Both the position numbers and the translations under genes were made by a program. A DNA stretch of 64,000 bases from Straminergon stramineum (taxonomy: Eukaryota; Streptophyta; Bryopsida; Hypnales; Calliergonaceae): NCBI GenBank assembly GCA_963920665.1, contig OY987265.1:20961001-21025000 (forward strand), read 5' to 3'. The notes beneath the pieces were generated by a model that worked only from the letters and a program-made list of their open reading frames with translations, did not search any database and had not been told where the DNA came from. This document shows, piece after piece, positions 50,877-62,455 of the stretch. Position 1 is the first letter of the stretch. Every line of letters begins with the position of its first letter.

Positions 50877-51248
50877 TTGAAGGACCGTAAGTTGGAGAAT
50901 CTCAACATACAATATGTACAATCTATTTCGGAAAAGTACTTTTACATTTGCCACAGAACTATGGTAGCTCAAGATAAAGCTTCGAAGGAAATTGTATTGG
51001 TTGTGACATACTTGTTGTTTGACAACATAACTACAGAGGAGTATGAAGAATATGAAAAAATAACAACAACGCTTATAGACCTGGCTAAGGGTGCTAGTGT
51101 GGTTATAACAAATTTTGCAAAAAGGAAATTAAGGATGCATGTGTGCTATCAGATGGAGAGGAGGTACATTTGTAATTCCAACTATATTTTTATTATATTT
51201 ATAATGCTATTGAAATTACTTATAGTTTCAATTCATTTTTTATATTAG
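50877..51248 (+). other. Possible exon of an unidentified gene
   Basis: The frame has a protein-like stretch (KDRKLENLNIQYVQSISEKY through DLAKGASVVITNFAKRKLRM) followed by a splice donor-like AGG/GTACAT near 51165. I do not recognise the family. Together with 51292-51587 it suggests a small multi-exon plus-strand gene or its remnant. Confidence 0.35.
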
Positions 51249-51291
51249 AAAAATAAGTTTAATTTTGAAATTCTACTTTCCTTTAATGTAG

Positions 51292-51587
51292 CTTTAGATA
51301 GGGATCTTACCCTTAGCTCATATGTTCTACAAAGGCAAATTCAAGGTGATGCTTCCAAGCTTGAAAATTGGAAGCATGAACAAGAATTGCTTCCAGAAAT
51401 TTCTACCTTTTTTGGTAAGAAATTTTGTAAATTGGCACCCGCTTTGTTTCAACGAACTAAAAGGGAAGTGATGGAGGCTAGAGTCCCTACTTTGACTATG
51501 ATGGAGTTTGATATTCTACATAGAGATGATTTTGCATTCTGTAGTATTTTAACATGTACATCAAGATTTGAGCAATTGTTTTTATAG
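51292..51587 (+). other. Possible second exon of the same unidentified gene
   Basis: After the acceptor TTTAATGTAG the frame runs LDRDLTLSSYVLQRQIQGDA, then PEISTFFGKKFCKLAPALFQ and ends at TAG after 99 codons. Composition is protein-like, unlike the A+T-rich flanks. Family unknown. Confidence 0.4.
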
Positions 51588-51589
51588 AG

Positions 51590-53965
51590 ATAGGGATTCT
51601 AACTCCTACTCTTTTGGTATATGGGCTCTTGCATACTCTAAAACTGGAAAACTATAGAGAAGAGAAGATGCCTTGGACTTCATACTATTGGAGGTTAATT
51701 CTTATTAGGTCCTTATAAAGTTTTTGTTCATTTTAATTCATGTAATAGAATTGTGGAGATTATCTAGCATGGAAAAATAGATTTCCACAACACCATTCCA
51801 AGTGAAACAAGTCTTGCATATACTAGAATAGGAATCATTCTATACAAATTAGTTATAGTTTGGTTCGAAGAGTAAAGAAATTACAAGAGATGCATGCAAG
51901 GGGGGAGGACATCAAGAAGAAAGTGTGGTGGTGGTGGGGGGGGGGGGTTAACAAAATTATAGAGTCAAAATTAAAAAAAGTTGAAGTAAGGTATGTGGCA
52001 AGGTATTTCAACTTACTATATAAGTATTAAAATTTATAATGAAGTTGTTATTTGAATACTAAAAAATATTTTTAGAATACTAAGTTATGTAATACCTAAT
52101 AGTACCTTATTATATTTTTTAAAGTTGATGTTTAGTATTTATTGATAGTAGGTGCTTGATGTATACTGATATTCTATAAGGTGGTTATATGCAAGAGGAA
52201 GGCAAGCAATCCTTTATTGAGAGTACTTGAAATTGGAGGGTGTTTATATATATGGTACACATGATAGATGCTTGTTGTACATATAGTTTTATGGCCAAAG
52301 CGGCTAACATTATGAAATGTGTAATGCACTTGAAGACAATTTATTGATCTTTTAAAGTTTTGTAGGCATTGTTTTGTTATTTGTAAGAATATCTTTAAAT
52401 AAATTTTGAGTTTTAGCACTTTAAAAAATGGTAGAAATCTAGAAGTAACATATATTGTTTAAGCATAGGATGTGAAGAGTTTATGAAATATGTACTACTC
52501 CTGAGAAATTGATGTATGCTCTATTACTCTAGTCATCTTGGTTGTATGTACTACATGACAGAAGATGATACATTAAAGAATTGCAAAATGAACAAAGAAG
52601 TCATTTTTTTCTTATAGGACAAAAAAACTTCTTTTTAAATAGGACAAAAATTCAATATTAAAATCACACTTTCTTGTAAAAATGTTAACACCTATATATG
52701 AAAAATAACTACTTTCTTAAAAGAAATGATTTTATTTGTTTTGAAATAAACTATTTTCTATTGGATATTATCGAAATTAATAAAACCAAATGAACCAAAA
52801 AATTTACATAAATTCATTGTTAAATTACTACGGAATGCAGAATCCATATACTATATGAATTCTATGTTAAATTACATAAAATTACGGAAACCCAATTACT
52901 AAACCGCAAAGTATGACAAATTACATAAATTCAAATTTAATTATAAATAGATTTTTGAAAATTTCTGAAAATTAAGGGATCTAATAACTATCAAGTTAGC
53001 CATGTCCAAAAAAAATTTGAAGTTAATTAGGTTCATCTGTACTTTAGAAGTTATAGCATATAACAACTCCATCATTCCGAGTGTGACGCAAAATAGTACT
53101 GGTCTTTCTTGCAATCACCTTGGAGCCATACTAGAAATAAGCATGCATAGTAAGCAAGGTACCCCTTCAAAACGCCACTTTTTTCTTTTGCGCCTTGTCA
53201 CTGTTATAGTTACTATTATTAGATTGGCTACTTTCCTTGGGGTTGAATCTCAAGGGGCAAAAACGCCTCCGCAAGAGGCACCTCATAGACCTATAAATGT
53301 GACCTTTACAAATTGTGAACCCCTAAATGCTTGTGGCACCAATTTCTGGTGTAGACAAAACTTTGAATTTAGAGACTAAAACCCTAACCTATGTATAGTA
53401 GTTTTTATGTTTGAATAAATTATTTTTAACTTGTAGTATTATCATGAAGGACGTAATTGTAGAAATGATAGATAGCACTATTTGTATTCAAGGTTCTATG
53501 CAAGGGTGTCCATTGCAATCTTCACTTTCTAGTGCTGGGGGCTCTTGGAAGCAACTCTTGAATATTCGAACATTGGAGATGATAGTTAAAATTCATTTCA
53601 CGAAATTATAGAGTACATATAGAGAAGCCATAATTTGACTTGGGTTATGTTTATTAGGCTCACTAACCTCATATTTTCATGTTCACCATTAGAATTTCAC
53701 ATGTGAAGAAGACTGAGAGACTTCAAGTCACTTAAGTAGTTTTAATGCCTTCATGTTCAAACATTATAATCTTTGAACCCATCAATGATATTGTTGTGTT
53801 TTCTCTTCCCATGTACTCTCTAACATGTCTAGTGTGAATTTGTACAATTCCAAAAATAGAATTGATGAAACTTATGGAAATGATTCTTTTTTTTTTTCAA
53901 TTTCAAGTGAATTCCTATAAGGTCAGAAATGGCCTTGGGTAGTTGAAAAAATATATATGAATCAA
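51590..53965. other. A+T-rich intergenic DNA
   Basis: The plus ORF at 53002-53379 shows a short GC-richer patch but no recognisable motif; I do not support it as a gene. Confidence 0.45.
51936..51947 (+). repeat. Poly-G run of 12
   Basis: An uninterrupted G run preceded by GTGGTGGTGG in A+T-rich DNA. It could form a G-quadruplex or be a sequencing-sensitive homopolymer. Confidence 0.8.
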
Positions 53966-53979
53966 TTTTGATATGTAGT

Positions 53980-54300
53980 TTTTTAGACGACGCGTCATTG
54001 GATTATGGGCCTCATAAGTGTGAAGTAATAAGCCTGACATTGGCGGCCGCAACTAGGCAACGCAATAAGAGCCACATTCAAAGCCCCACTATGCAACGAG
54101 GGCTTGTCTTTCACTTGCGTCGTCTTGCTTTCGCCGTTCGAGTCCCACTTTGTCCTTGCACTTCTCCACGCCACAGACGATGATCATTTGAGTACTTGTT
54201 CGCCGCATTTGGTTGCTTGTCGGAGGCCGTGAGCGATGAAGAGCTTCACAGAGTAGCTGTGTTTTCATTTAAGGTACAATAGGTGACAAGCTGGGGTTGG
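53980..54300 (+). promoter_or_regulatory. GC-rich block, possible leader of the DUF7869 gene
   Basis: A sharp rise in GC and CpG content follows A+T-rich DNA, as at the other gene starts in the window. A short ORF (53968-54183) is inside but unrecognised. If it is the transcription start of the downstream gene, the palindrome array at 55.2 kb lies in a 5' intron or leader. Confidence 0.35.
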
Positions 54301-55236
54301 GATCTTCATTTTTCGGCGATGATGTCTGGTCTACTTTGAAGAAATAGGGTTCACTATTGTCATCACAAATTTAGTCGTTTAAGTTGAAATGCATGATAGT
54401 TGATTTCCGTAGTGTATGTGACCGAATGGTTGAATACGAAGGTTCTGGAATGCGTACTTGCTGAAATGGTGGAATTTTTGCACTGAAAACCCTAGAAATG
54501 TCAAAATGTTGAATCATGTCATTGTGAATTCGCTGATTCTTGCAATGCTGGAAGGGTACTAGGTTCTTTAATTGTTGCATTATGAATAGAGTAGTTTGTT
54601 GATTCAGAATTGACGAATAGCTAAATTGCTTCCCGGCCAAGTCCTGGAATAGTTGAAGGTGTTAATCAATGAATTGTGAATTAGAGTACTTCGAAACGTT
54701 GAATTGTATAATTCTGGGGCATAGTGAATTCGTTATTAGTTGAACTTCTCTTGTTGAATTGTTATGCACGCTCAAAACGTGATCAACGCACCTCTATTCG
54801 TAGCTCAATACAATTCAGCAATCTCCATTGTCATAGTACGTAGCTTTCGATACTGCCATTTAGATTGCTGAATACCAAATAACCTATATGAATGATATTT
54901 CAGCGATCATAGTTCATGGTAATTAGGCTGATCTTCGTCTCAATTTTTGTTAGCTTATTGCAAATGTCGGGGGACATCATAGTATTGCAATCATGAAATT
55001 TTCCCCAAGTGAAATTGCTGTCTGTTTAGAGTGACGAATGCAATGACACCAAAATCCATACCCGATGGTTTGCACCGTTTTAGGAAATAGGGACCGATGC
55101 TATAGATGCGCACAATTCAAAGTGCATGCTCTCAATTTTTTTGGCTAGTAAAAATGGCGGAGAATGTTTCTCTTAGTAATTCTCATTTTGCTTTCAAGAG
55201 TTTTTTCATGTCAGAGGTGCCAACGCTAAATCCAAT
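54300..55236. other. No gene seen
   Basis: Moderate A+T content with many GAATTG-like phrases. No ORF or splice structure that I can support. Confidence 0.4.
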
Positions 55237-55500
55237 GTTCAGACCGTGCGGTCTGAACTGTTCGGAGATCTAAATTTTTGATGCAGTCCTAGACCAGTTT
55301 AGACCGTGCGGTCTGAACTGTTCGGAGATCTAAATTTTTGATGCAATCCTGGAACAATTTAGACCGTGCGGTCTAAACTGTTCAGAGATCTAAATTTTTG
55401 ATGCAGTCCTGAAACAGTTTAGACCGCGCGGTCTGAACTGTTCACAATGATTTAAATATTTGGTGCAGTTCTGGAACAGTTCTGACCGCGCAGTCTGACT
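55237..55500. repeat. Palindrome array with exact 60-bp period, five copies
   Basis: Copies end at 55260, 55320, 55380, 55440 and about 55499. Each has CAGTTTAGACCG or GTTCAGACCG, a YGCG centre and GTCTGAACTG. Spacers are almost identical (TTCGGAGATCTAAATTTTTG, then ATGCAGTCCTGGAAC) and unlike the spacers of the two intron arrays at 39.5 and 41.6-42.9 kb. The first three copies share CGTGCG, the last two CGCGCG. Confidence 0.95.
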
Positions 55501-55597
55501 GATCAGACAGCAGAGTTTACGATGCACCTAATGGACATTCCAGATCGTTTGCTCTTGATTACTTCCACTAATTATAGGTGCTGAGGCATTGATTGAG

Positions 55598-55620
55598 TAG
55601 TTTCGAGCGTGCGGTCTAAA
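55598..55620. repeat. Degenerate palindrome downstream of the 60-bp array
   Basis: TAGTTTCGAGCGTGCGGTCTAAA keeps the right arm GCGGTCTAAA; the left arm has decayed. Confidence 0.5.
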
Positions 55621-56535
55621 GTTTATCCATAGGTAGGGCATACCAATACTTCTGGATTGATCTAACACTTTAGAATAGAATGTAAAAGGGGGGATATAGT
55701 TACAGCTGGAAATTATACTCTCCAAGGTAACGCCCTCCAAATCTCTTTGCGAGCTATCATGAGAGCTAATTGTTGTGTACGGAGTCATTTCTGTTTTGGT
55801 GACCTTGCAAACCGAATTTTTCCATGCACTTGGAATTTCGCCTAATATCAAGCATGATTTGTATGCGACATCTAATTTCTCCTACCTGAATATAAGTTGA
55901 TAGAATTAGACCTACCGCATTCCGTGATTATTGGCTTCCTCTAGTTCAGAGCACCTAGTCTAATGGCTGATACTAGAATAGTAGAATGAAAAGATGCGAA
56001 TATGATTCCTATTTATTAGAAAGAATGGAATATGCAAGCTTGTCTTGCTCTTTGATTTTCTTGTTATGCTTTTGACATGTACTTTCCAAAGTTAGAGTTG
56101 GTTTCATTCAACTCGCACATTGTATTGCGGATTACGTAGGATGATTCTCTATATTGCGACATGGAAATGGAGTGTATCTTCCAGTCTACGACGTCGAGGA
56201 TGTATTCTACAATGGACTCTCATCCCTTGTCGGTCTATTTCGTCTAACTGGTAATTCGTATGGCTTCGTCGTGCGAATCAGATGGAGATGAGGTTCATTC
56301 AACCCTGAATAGCATCAATGTTTCTTATGGACTATTATAAGCCCATGCTTTTGACAATGAATTCTGTGATCTCCGTGTGCTTGTATTTGATATCAGTTGT
56401 CATAATTCATGTCGTTGACATAGAAGCAAATGTATATCACAAAACTTTCTACTAAGCATGGGTTCCTTGTGGTGATAGAGTTTTTGCTTCTGATGACTAC
56501 GTCTTAAAGTCTATTTCCTGGAATGTGTTGTCTAG
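55621..56535. other. Upstream of the DUF7869 coding exons
   Basis: No exon identified with confidence. The region around 56,150-56,330 is GC-richer and may hold an unrecognised upstream exon. It ends in the acceptor TTGTCTAG. Confidence 0.4.
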
Positions 56536-59500
56536 GGGTTCCAAGAATGTGAAGAGGAGGATGTGAATTTGGAGAAATCCTTTCCGGTAGATGATGACTC
56601 TCGTCCCATCCCTGATTGCAAGGGCATTGACCGTGATGGATGGTCGGGTAAGGCACTTCTTGCTAGGCACCCAAATGGTACCGATTTCGCCGAAGTCATT
56701 ATAATTACTCCAAGTCCGAACGCATGTATTGATGGGCAAAGTAGGTTAGGGGAGGATGATGTTGGCATCGTGGTCTTGGAGGTATATGATGGGGACCCAA
56801 GTGTCGGGGACACTTGTTTGCATTGGCCAACGCGACAATTGTTTTATCATGGTGACACTGGGTACATAAGCATATATGATCATGCTCGCAAACGACGTGC
56901 TATAGATAAAGAATTAGAGGGAAATCATAGAAGAGTGGGCAAACGCCAGTACCGCTATGACAGACGAACTCGTACAGCTGCAGTGCTACAGAAGAGAACC
57001 AAGATGTTGTCAAATGAGTCCATCGCGTCTGTCTTCACGCATCATTGCTTCGATAATGACTGCATTCAGAAATTCTCTCTAACCACCATTCGTGCACTTC
57101 GCATTGAAATGCACCATTAGACTTTTCAAGTCAAGTTCACCAAAAATCTGGACATCCATAGGACGATGCATGAAGGAGGCGTACAGGGGAGGGAAATTGT
57201 CACAGTGGAAGGTATAGACATTTGTCCGCATGCTTGGAGGATTCTCCACAATGTCCCTCTACGCACTTTTCAGAGATATAGGGCCCGGGCCACGGCCGAC
57301 ATGAGGGGTGCTCCGCACGGCAACTTGAACACAATAAAAACAAGGACGCCCACCGGTCAGGCCATTGAGACTCTTCGGTCATTGTTGGAGGCAAGTACCG
57401 ACCACATGCCCCACTTGTCATGTACTTTGGACACAGGCGAGAAAGTTTGTGTCAAAGTTTTTCCTGCCGGTGTTGTATTGTAACTGTGTTCATTATGTGA
57501 AAATGCATAATTGTTTGTTAAATTGGAGGGGTTTTTTTTGTAGAGTTTCAAGAAACAAATGGGGTTATACTCCACTTGAACTCTTTTTTTTTACCTCTAT
57601 TTGACAAACACTTAGTTCTTTGATTTCTATACTAGAAGATATTTTAATATGTTAGTTAGTTAGGTTGAAGTTGTAAAAACAAAAGGTAAAGCTTGTTTTA
57701 CCTTTTTCCTTATTTTTATTTTATTTTAATGGATTAGAGATCCACGTAGATGATATGGATAGACTTATCGAGAAGTGGAAGTGGCCCATGTGGGTATTAT
57801 GGCCCATGTGACATCTTAGTGGCCAAAATCCACTAACTTAAGTGGATGGCATGGAGGTTGAGGTGGCGGATGAGGTTGAGGATCATCTTCTTCCTCCTCC
57901 TTGTTTTGCTTAAAGAAGCCGTCACTTTGGGAGGGGATAGCACTTTGTACATGGAGATTTTGGTAATGAATTTTTGAGAGTTTGTGTATCTTGTTTTTGT
58001 GTTTTCAAAAAGCTATCACTCATGAAGTTTGGAGTTAGTATGTGTAAGTTATGAGTTTGGGAGTGAAGTGTTGTGAAGCTGCCCCAAACTTTCAAGAGAG
58101 TGAGTTTTGAAAGGCTATGAAATGTGGAAAGTACTTTTGATTTGAGTGAAACTTGAGGATCTTGTAGATGTTCATGTTAGCTTTCCAAAATGGGTTTATT
58201 TTCTTAATTTGGAGGTAGTATGAGAAAGTTATGGGTTTGAGAGTGAAAGGGTGAAGGGATACTTTCGGGTTTTCAAGTGAGTGAGCTTTGAAAGGCTATG
58301 AAATGTGGAAAGTACTTTTTATTTGAGTGAAACTTGGGGATCTTGTAGATGTTCATGTTAGCTTTCCAAAATGGGTTTATTTTCTTGATTTGGAGGTAGT
58401 ATGTGAAAGTTATGAGCTTGAGAGTGAAGTATAGGTGAGCTGCCTTTAAGTTGGGAAGGGTGAACTTTGACCAATCATAAAAGTCGGACAGTATCTTAGT
58501 TTTAAGTGAATTTTGAAGAGGTTGTAGAACTTTTTGTTATCTTTCCATAGGCGTATCACACTCTTAGTTTGGAGTTGTATAGCGAACGTGGCACTCAATC
58601 AACTATCAGACACTTCTTCGAGGGGAGTTCATGAAGGATATGACTTTGTTTCTACAATTTTTTACCATACATGGGGTATATTGAGACTCCATGACATCTT
58701 TGGAGGGGTGTATGGAAGGGTGATAGTATTTTGGTTCATATGGCATCATTGGGGGGATTTATTGTTATGTTTGTGACTTTGACCACGGGATCTTTCATTA
58801 TTTGAACCACATCTAGTTGCAGCTAGAAGCCCCGCGTTTTCCCAAGGCAAGGCCTCTCTACTCGACACCGGTACTCAATGGAAGGATTTACTAGCTACTG
58901 TGAATGAGGTAAGAGCTAGAGGTCTCTGAACCATATAATGTGGGATGAATAGGACGGCCTCCAACTTTCTCGTGTAAGAAATCCATTTTCTATAGTAACC
59001 CTTAAAGACTTCGAGCACTAACTAGTGTTGACGTGCCTTGCATGGAGTGTAGGCAAATGAGGAATTGGGATTGTCACCCTTATCGCAGTCTTGCTTTAGT
59101 AGGATTTGAACAAAATATTTTTTCGAGTACGTCATCAAAGGAAGGGGTGACTCCTTTGCAAGATGTAGCATCTGCGACAACTTGAAGCAATTACGGGCCT
59201 CCTTCGCTCCAGGATCAGAGGACCATCAAAGGATTCAAAAGCGTTTCGAAAAGCACTTGTTTCTTCAAGAAGCCTGTTGCCATGCCTATTATCGTAGTAG
59301 ATGGTTATCCAAATTACGACTGTCTCAACTACTATCCATCATGCATGACAAGATGGACCATTCAAAAACAGCATGTCCTGTGTTGGCCAGAAAAACAAAG
59401 GCCTTGGACGGACTCATGAAGTTGCCTGTGAAAGTGTCGGGAATGTTTGCACATGGGCACAGGGACAGCAAGTATGCGCATTATAGTTTGGATGTATTCC

Positions 59501-60903
59501 CGAGCGACAACAACTTCACTGTGGGGTCCATTGCCAAATTGTTGCAAGATTTAGAAGATCCACCCGCAAAGTTGTCCCGATTACTGTTTAGAAGGGCGGG
59601 CAGCACACCTTTGTATTGGGCATTGCTCAACGGGAGTGCGGTCTGCGTTCATTCGTTGGCAGATGTTCCTTTGCATCCTATCGAAGCTCGACCATTGCCA
59701 CCGGTATTGCACATTCAAATGGACAATTCTTGGAGGGAAAACAAAAATAGATATGTCTTCTGTTTCTGGTCCCTCTTGATTGCTAGACAAATTGTGAAAG
59801 AGGTGGCCGTGTCATTCATGATAGTGGGACACACCCACGATGACATCGATGCATCTTTCGGGCATTGGAGCATGGAACTCCGCAAGAAAGACCATCCGAC
59901 CTTGCCATTGTTGATGCAGTCCTACATGGAAATAAAAGAAGTTCCATTCATTCCCCATCTAATAGAAGAGGTACCCAATTTCAAGGCTTATGTCAAGCCT
60001 TATATTGGGATGAACAAGAATCAACTAGTGGGTCACTCCAACGGAAGGCAATACAAATTCTTCATGGATGACAATGGGTGGCCGATCATGCAGTACAAAC
60101 TAGCTTGTACTGACATTCCATGGTTGCCCAAAGACGGATTGAAGCTATGGAAGGAAGATGCCGATCATAAACCTCTACTTCCTGAAGGTGATCCTATATG
60201 CGTGAAGCCTAGAAAAATAACAAACCTATCGGAGATTCTACATGGACTTGACGGGTATATCCAACATTGGACGAACGTATCAAACGAAGATGGAACGGCC
60301 GAGTACAAGGCCCGCATGTCACAGTTGGTTACATACTGGACTGATGTGAGGAATGCCATGCATGATACAATTGAACCAGAGGCTACAAACTCTGAGGAAT
60401 TGAAACAAGGATTCTGGCCACGAACTCGACAACTAGGGGATTTTATGACGGACTTCATGCAAGATGGACATACATGAGAAGAGCTACAATTAGAGGACCC
60501 GTATATTGGCACTCTTGAAGGGAGGCCACCACGGGCGTACAATGTTGCCACGGACCTCCGTGAAGATTTCTACGTATTTGTGAGACCAGCAGTGGATTGT
60601 GATGAGCCCGTGTGGCTTAGTAGGGCAGTGGAAAATCCACAATTTGATCCAACTATTGATCACTTTCGTGAAGTTCTTGTGCAATGGTACGTCCCATGTG
60701 GCACACCCAAGGATTTGCAACGATTGTACGCAGGATGGGACACGAAGACTAATTTCAGATGGAAGATTGACCGAACGTCCTCGCAAGCTGACTATGTTTC
60801 AACAGACAGTATTATGGCATCTTGGAAACCAAAGAAGAATGATGGGGACAATTTCATTGCACCACGACAACAAGTGAGATTTGCAGTGGATAATTTACAT
60901 TGA
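56536..60903 (+). pseudogene. DUF7869 gene, three exons, interrupted by three in-frame stops
   Basis: Proteins with this core are widespread in mosses and other eukaryotes and may be transposase-like; their role is not established. Exons: 56536-57469, 58823-58908, 59053-60903, with GT-AG introns and matching phases (957 codons in total). Exon 1 carries KRQYRYDRRTRTAAVLQKRT and GIDICPHAWRILHNVPLRTF. Exon 2 ends LLATVNE and joins ANEELGLSPLSQ. Exon 3 has a zinc-knuckle-like CSICDNLKQL, then the DUF7869 core: LHIQMDNSWRENKNRYVFCF, KEVAVSFMIVGHTHDDIDAS and FGHWSMELRKKDHPTLPLLM. A C-terminal part (DDFYVFVRP-like, VLVQWYVP, YAGWDTKTNFRW) follows. Stops interrupt at 57118 (TAG), 59107 (TGA) and 60475 (TGA); the frame resumes at once after each with family-like sequence. 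The acidic residues of QMDN and HTHDDID are intact. The first exon with a start codon is not identified. Confidence 0.82.
57960..58570 (+). repeat. Tandem repeat of about 182 bp inside the DUF7869 intron
   Basis: Three to four copies. Landmarks TTTGAAAGGCTATGAAATGT occur at about 58,103 and 58,286, and a diverged copy near 58,463. Each unit contains CTTGTAGATGTTCATGTTAG and GGAGGTAGTATG. The repeat lies wholly within the intron 57470-58822. Confidence 0.8.
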
Positions 60904-61430
60904 ATTGCAGAGGAAGAGCAACAAGGATTATTGATATGATTTCTTGTGACAAGGCTTCCTTGACAATTTTCATTGTTGCAAGCATTATATAATACAATGC
61001 AAAGTGCCCATTTTATCTCCAGCTATAGCTCAATTGTGTTTGTCTATTTCGTCCATGAATATTGCTTTGGATCATGAGCTCTTCTGTAGACTGCAAGAAG
61101 CATGGGCACCCCAACAATATATGTACAAAGTACTTTGCTAAACAAAAAATAGAAGGTATTCCTATCTCCATTGTCATCTATTTGAAAGGGCCGTACTAGG
61201 GATAATTTTTGTAATTTTCCAACCACCTACTTGGGAACTAAACGAAATTAATGAAGACACCCACACTTGTGTCTATCATGACCAGACAAAAAATGTCCAA
61301 TTAGGAGGGGGCCAGGGCACCCTGGTCCATGACCCCAAATTCCATGATCATTCTACAGTACTAGCTCTGTAGACAAGACTTTCACCGACTACATCTATGG
61401 CCTTTTCTTAGGTACAATTAGTCTCTATTG
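60904..61430. other. 3' flank of the DUF7869 gene
   Basis: A+T-rich DNA without a supported gene. Confidence 0.5.
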
Positions 61431-61618
61431 AATTTCATTAAAATGGCGGTATTATTGCAGATTCTATAGAAAAAGTACATTCATATGAAGCGAAGCAATG
61501 AGGCACACCACAATCACCCTAAACCAGCTACGTAACACAACCCTAAAACCACCACAATCAAGGTCCTTCAGCTGCTTATGTCAAAATGGCGCATGGCATA
61601 TGCCATTTTAATGAAATT
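61431..61618. mobile_element. MITE with 17-bp perfect terminal inverted repeats
   Basis: AATTTCATTAAAATGGC at 61431-61447 is the exact complement of 61602-61618. The element is 188 bp and shares its termini, not its interior, with the one at 50107-50258. No clear target-site duplication. Confidence 0.7.
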
Positions 61619-62455
61619 GCCCATAATGGCTAATGATTCTTGTCGAAGGACTATTTATTATTCTCTCTACTGTCATGAACAAATAAAACTACAAATAGAT
61701 TTATTATAAACAAATGTTATTTGAAAATATTGTTTGAAATAAAAGTAGCTAATACATATAGAAGGCCCATGAAACAACAAATTATTAGTTGATCGCAAAA
61801 TTTATGAGGTTCAAGTAGAACTCCTTGAAATATTTTCTTATAAATTTTTCTTTAAAGTCAAATTAATTGAAGTAGCATATAACCCAAGTCATTTCATATT
61901 TTTTGAAACTATGTGGAATTGGTTATGAATCTTTGAATTTGAAATGACATTTAGTTTCAAAAAGCATTGTGTGTACTATTAAACCAATTCAAACCTCCAA
62001 TATTTACCTTTGTTTTGGCACCATGGCTTTGGGGGGAAGGCATTACAGTGCCAGATTGCACCAGAAGTAAATAATCTAGCTAAAGATGGCAACAAACCAT
62101 GAAGTTTTCCGCCATATAACTTCAAATTAATAAAACTCTAAAATGAAATTGCCAAATTGAGGATGAAAACATAATTATGAGCATGTGATATGTGCTAATG
62201 TGATATTTTTCTATCCAATATGTGGATCAGGATGTAGATGAATGTTGAAATTTGGAGCACCACTCCAACATTTTATATCACCACTTCAACACTTCATAAA
62301 ATATGATGAAAAAACAAAACAAAATTGTTTAGCACCTCCTACCTTAATTCAGTACTCCTATTTTTAGAATAGTAAACTGTCAACGTAAGATTACAAAAAA
62401 GAACCATTTTTGTGTAAAATTAGAAACAATATGGGAGACCGAAGGAATAGATTGA
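61619..62455. other. A+T-rich intergenic DNA
   Basis: No gene seen. Confidence 0.5.
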
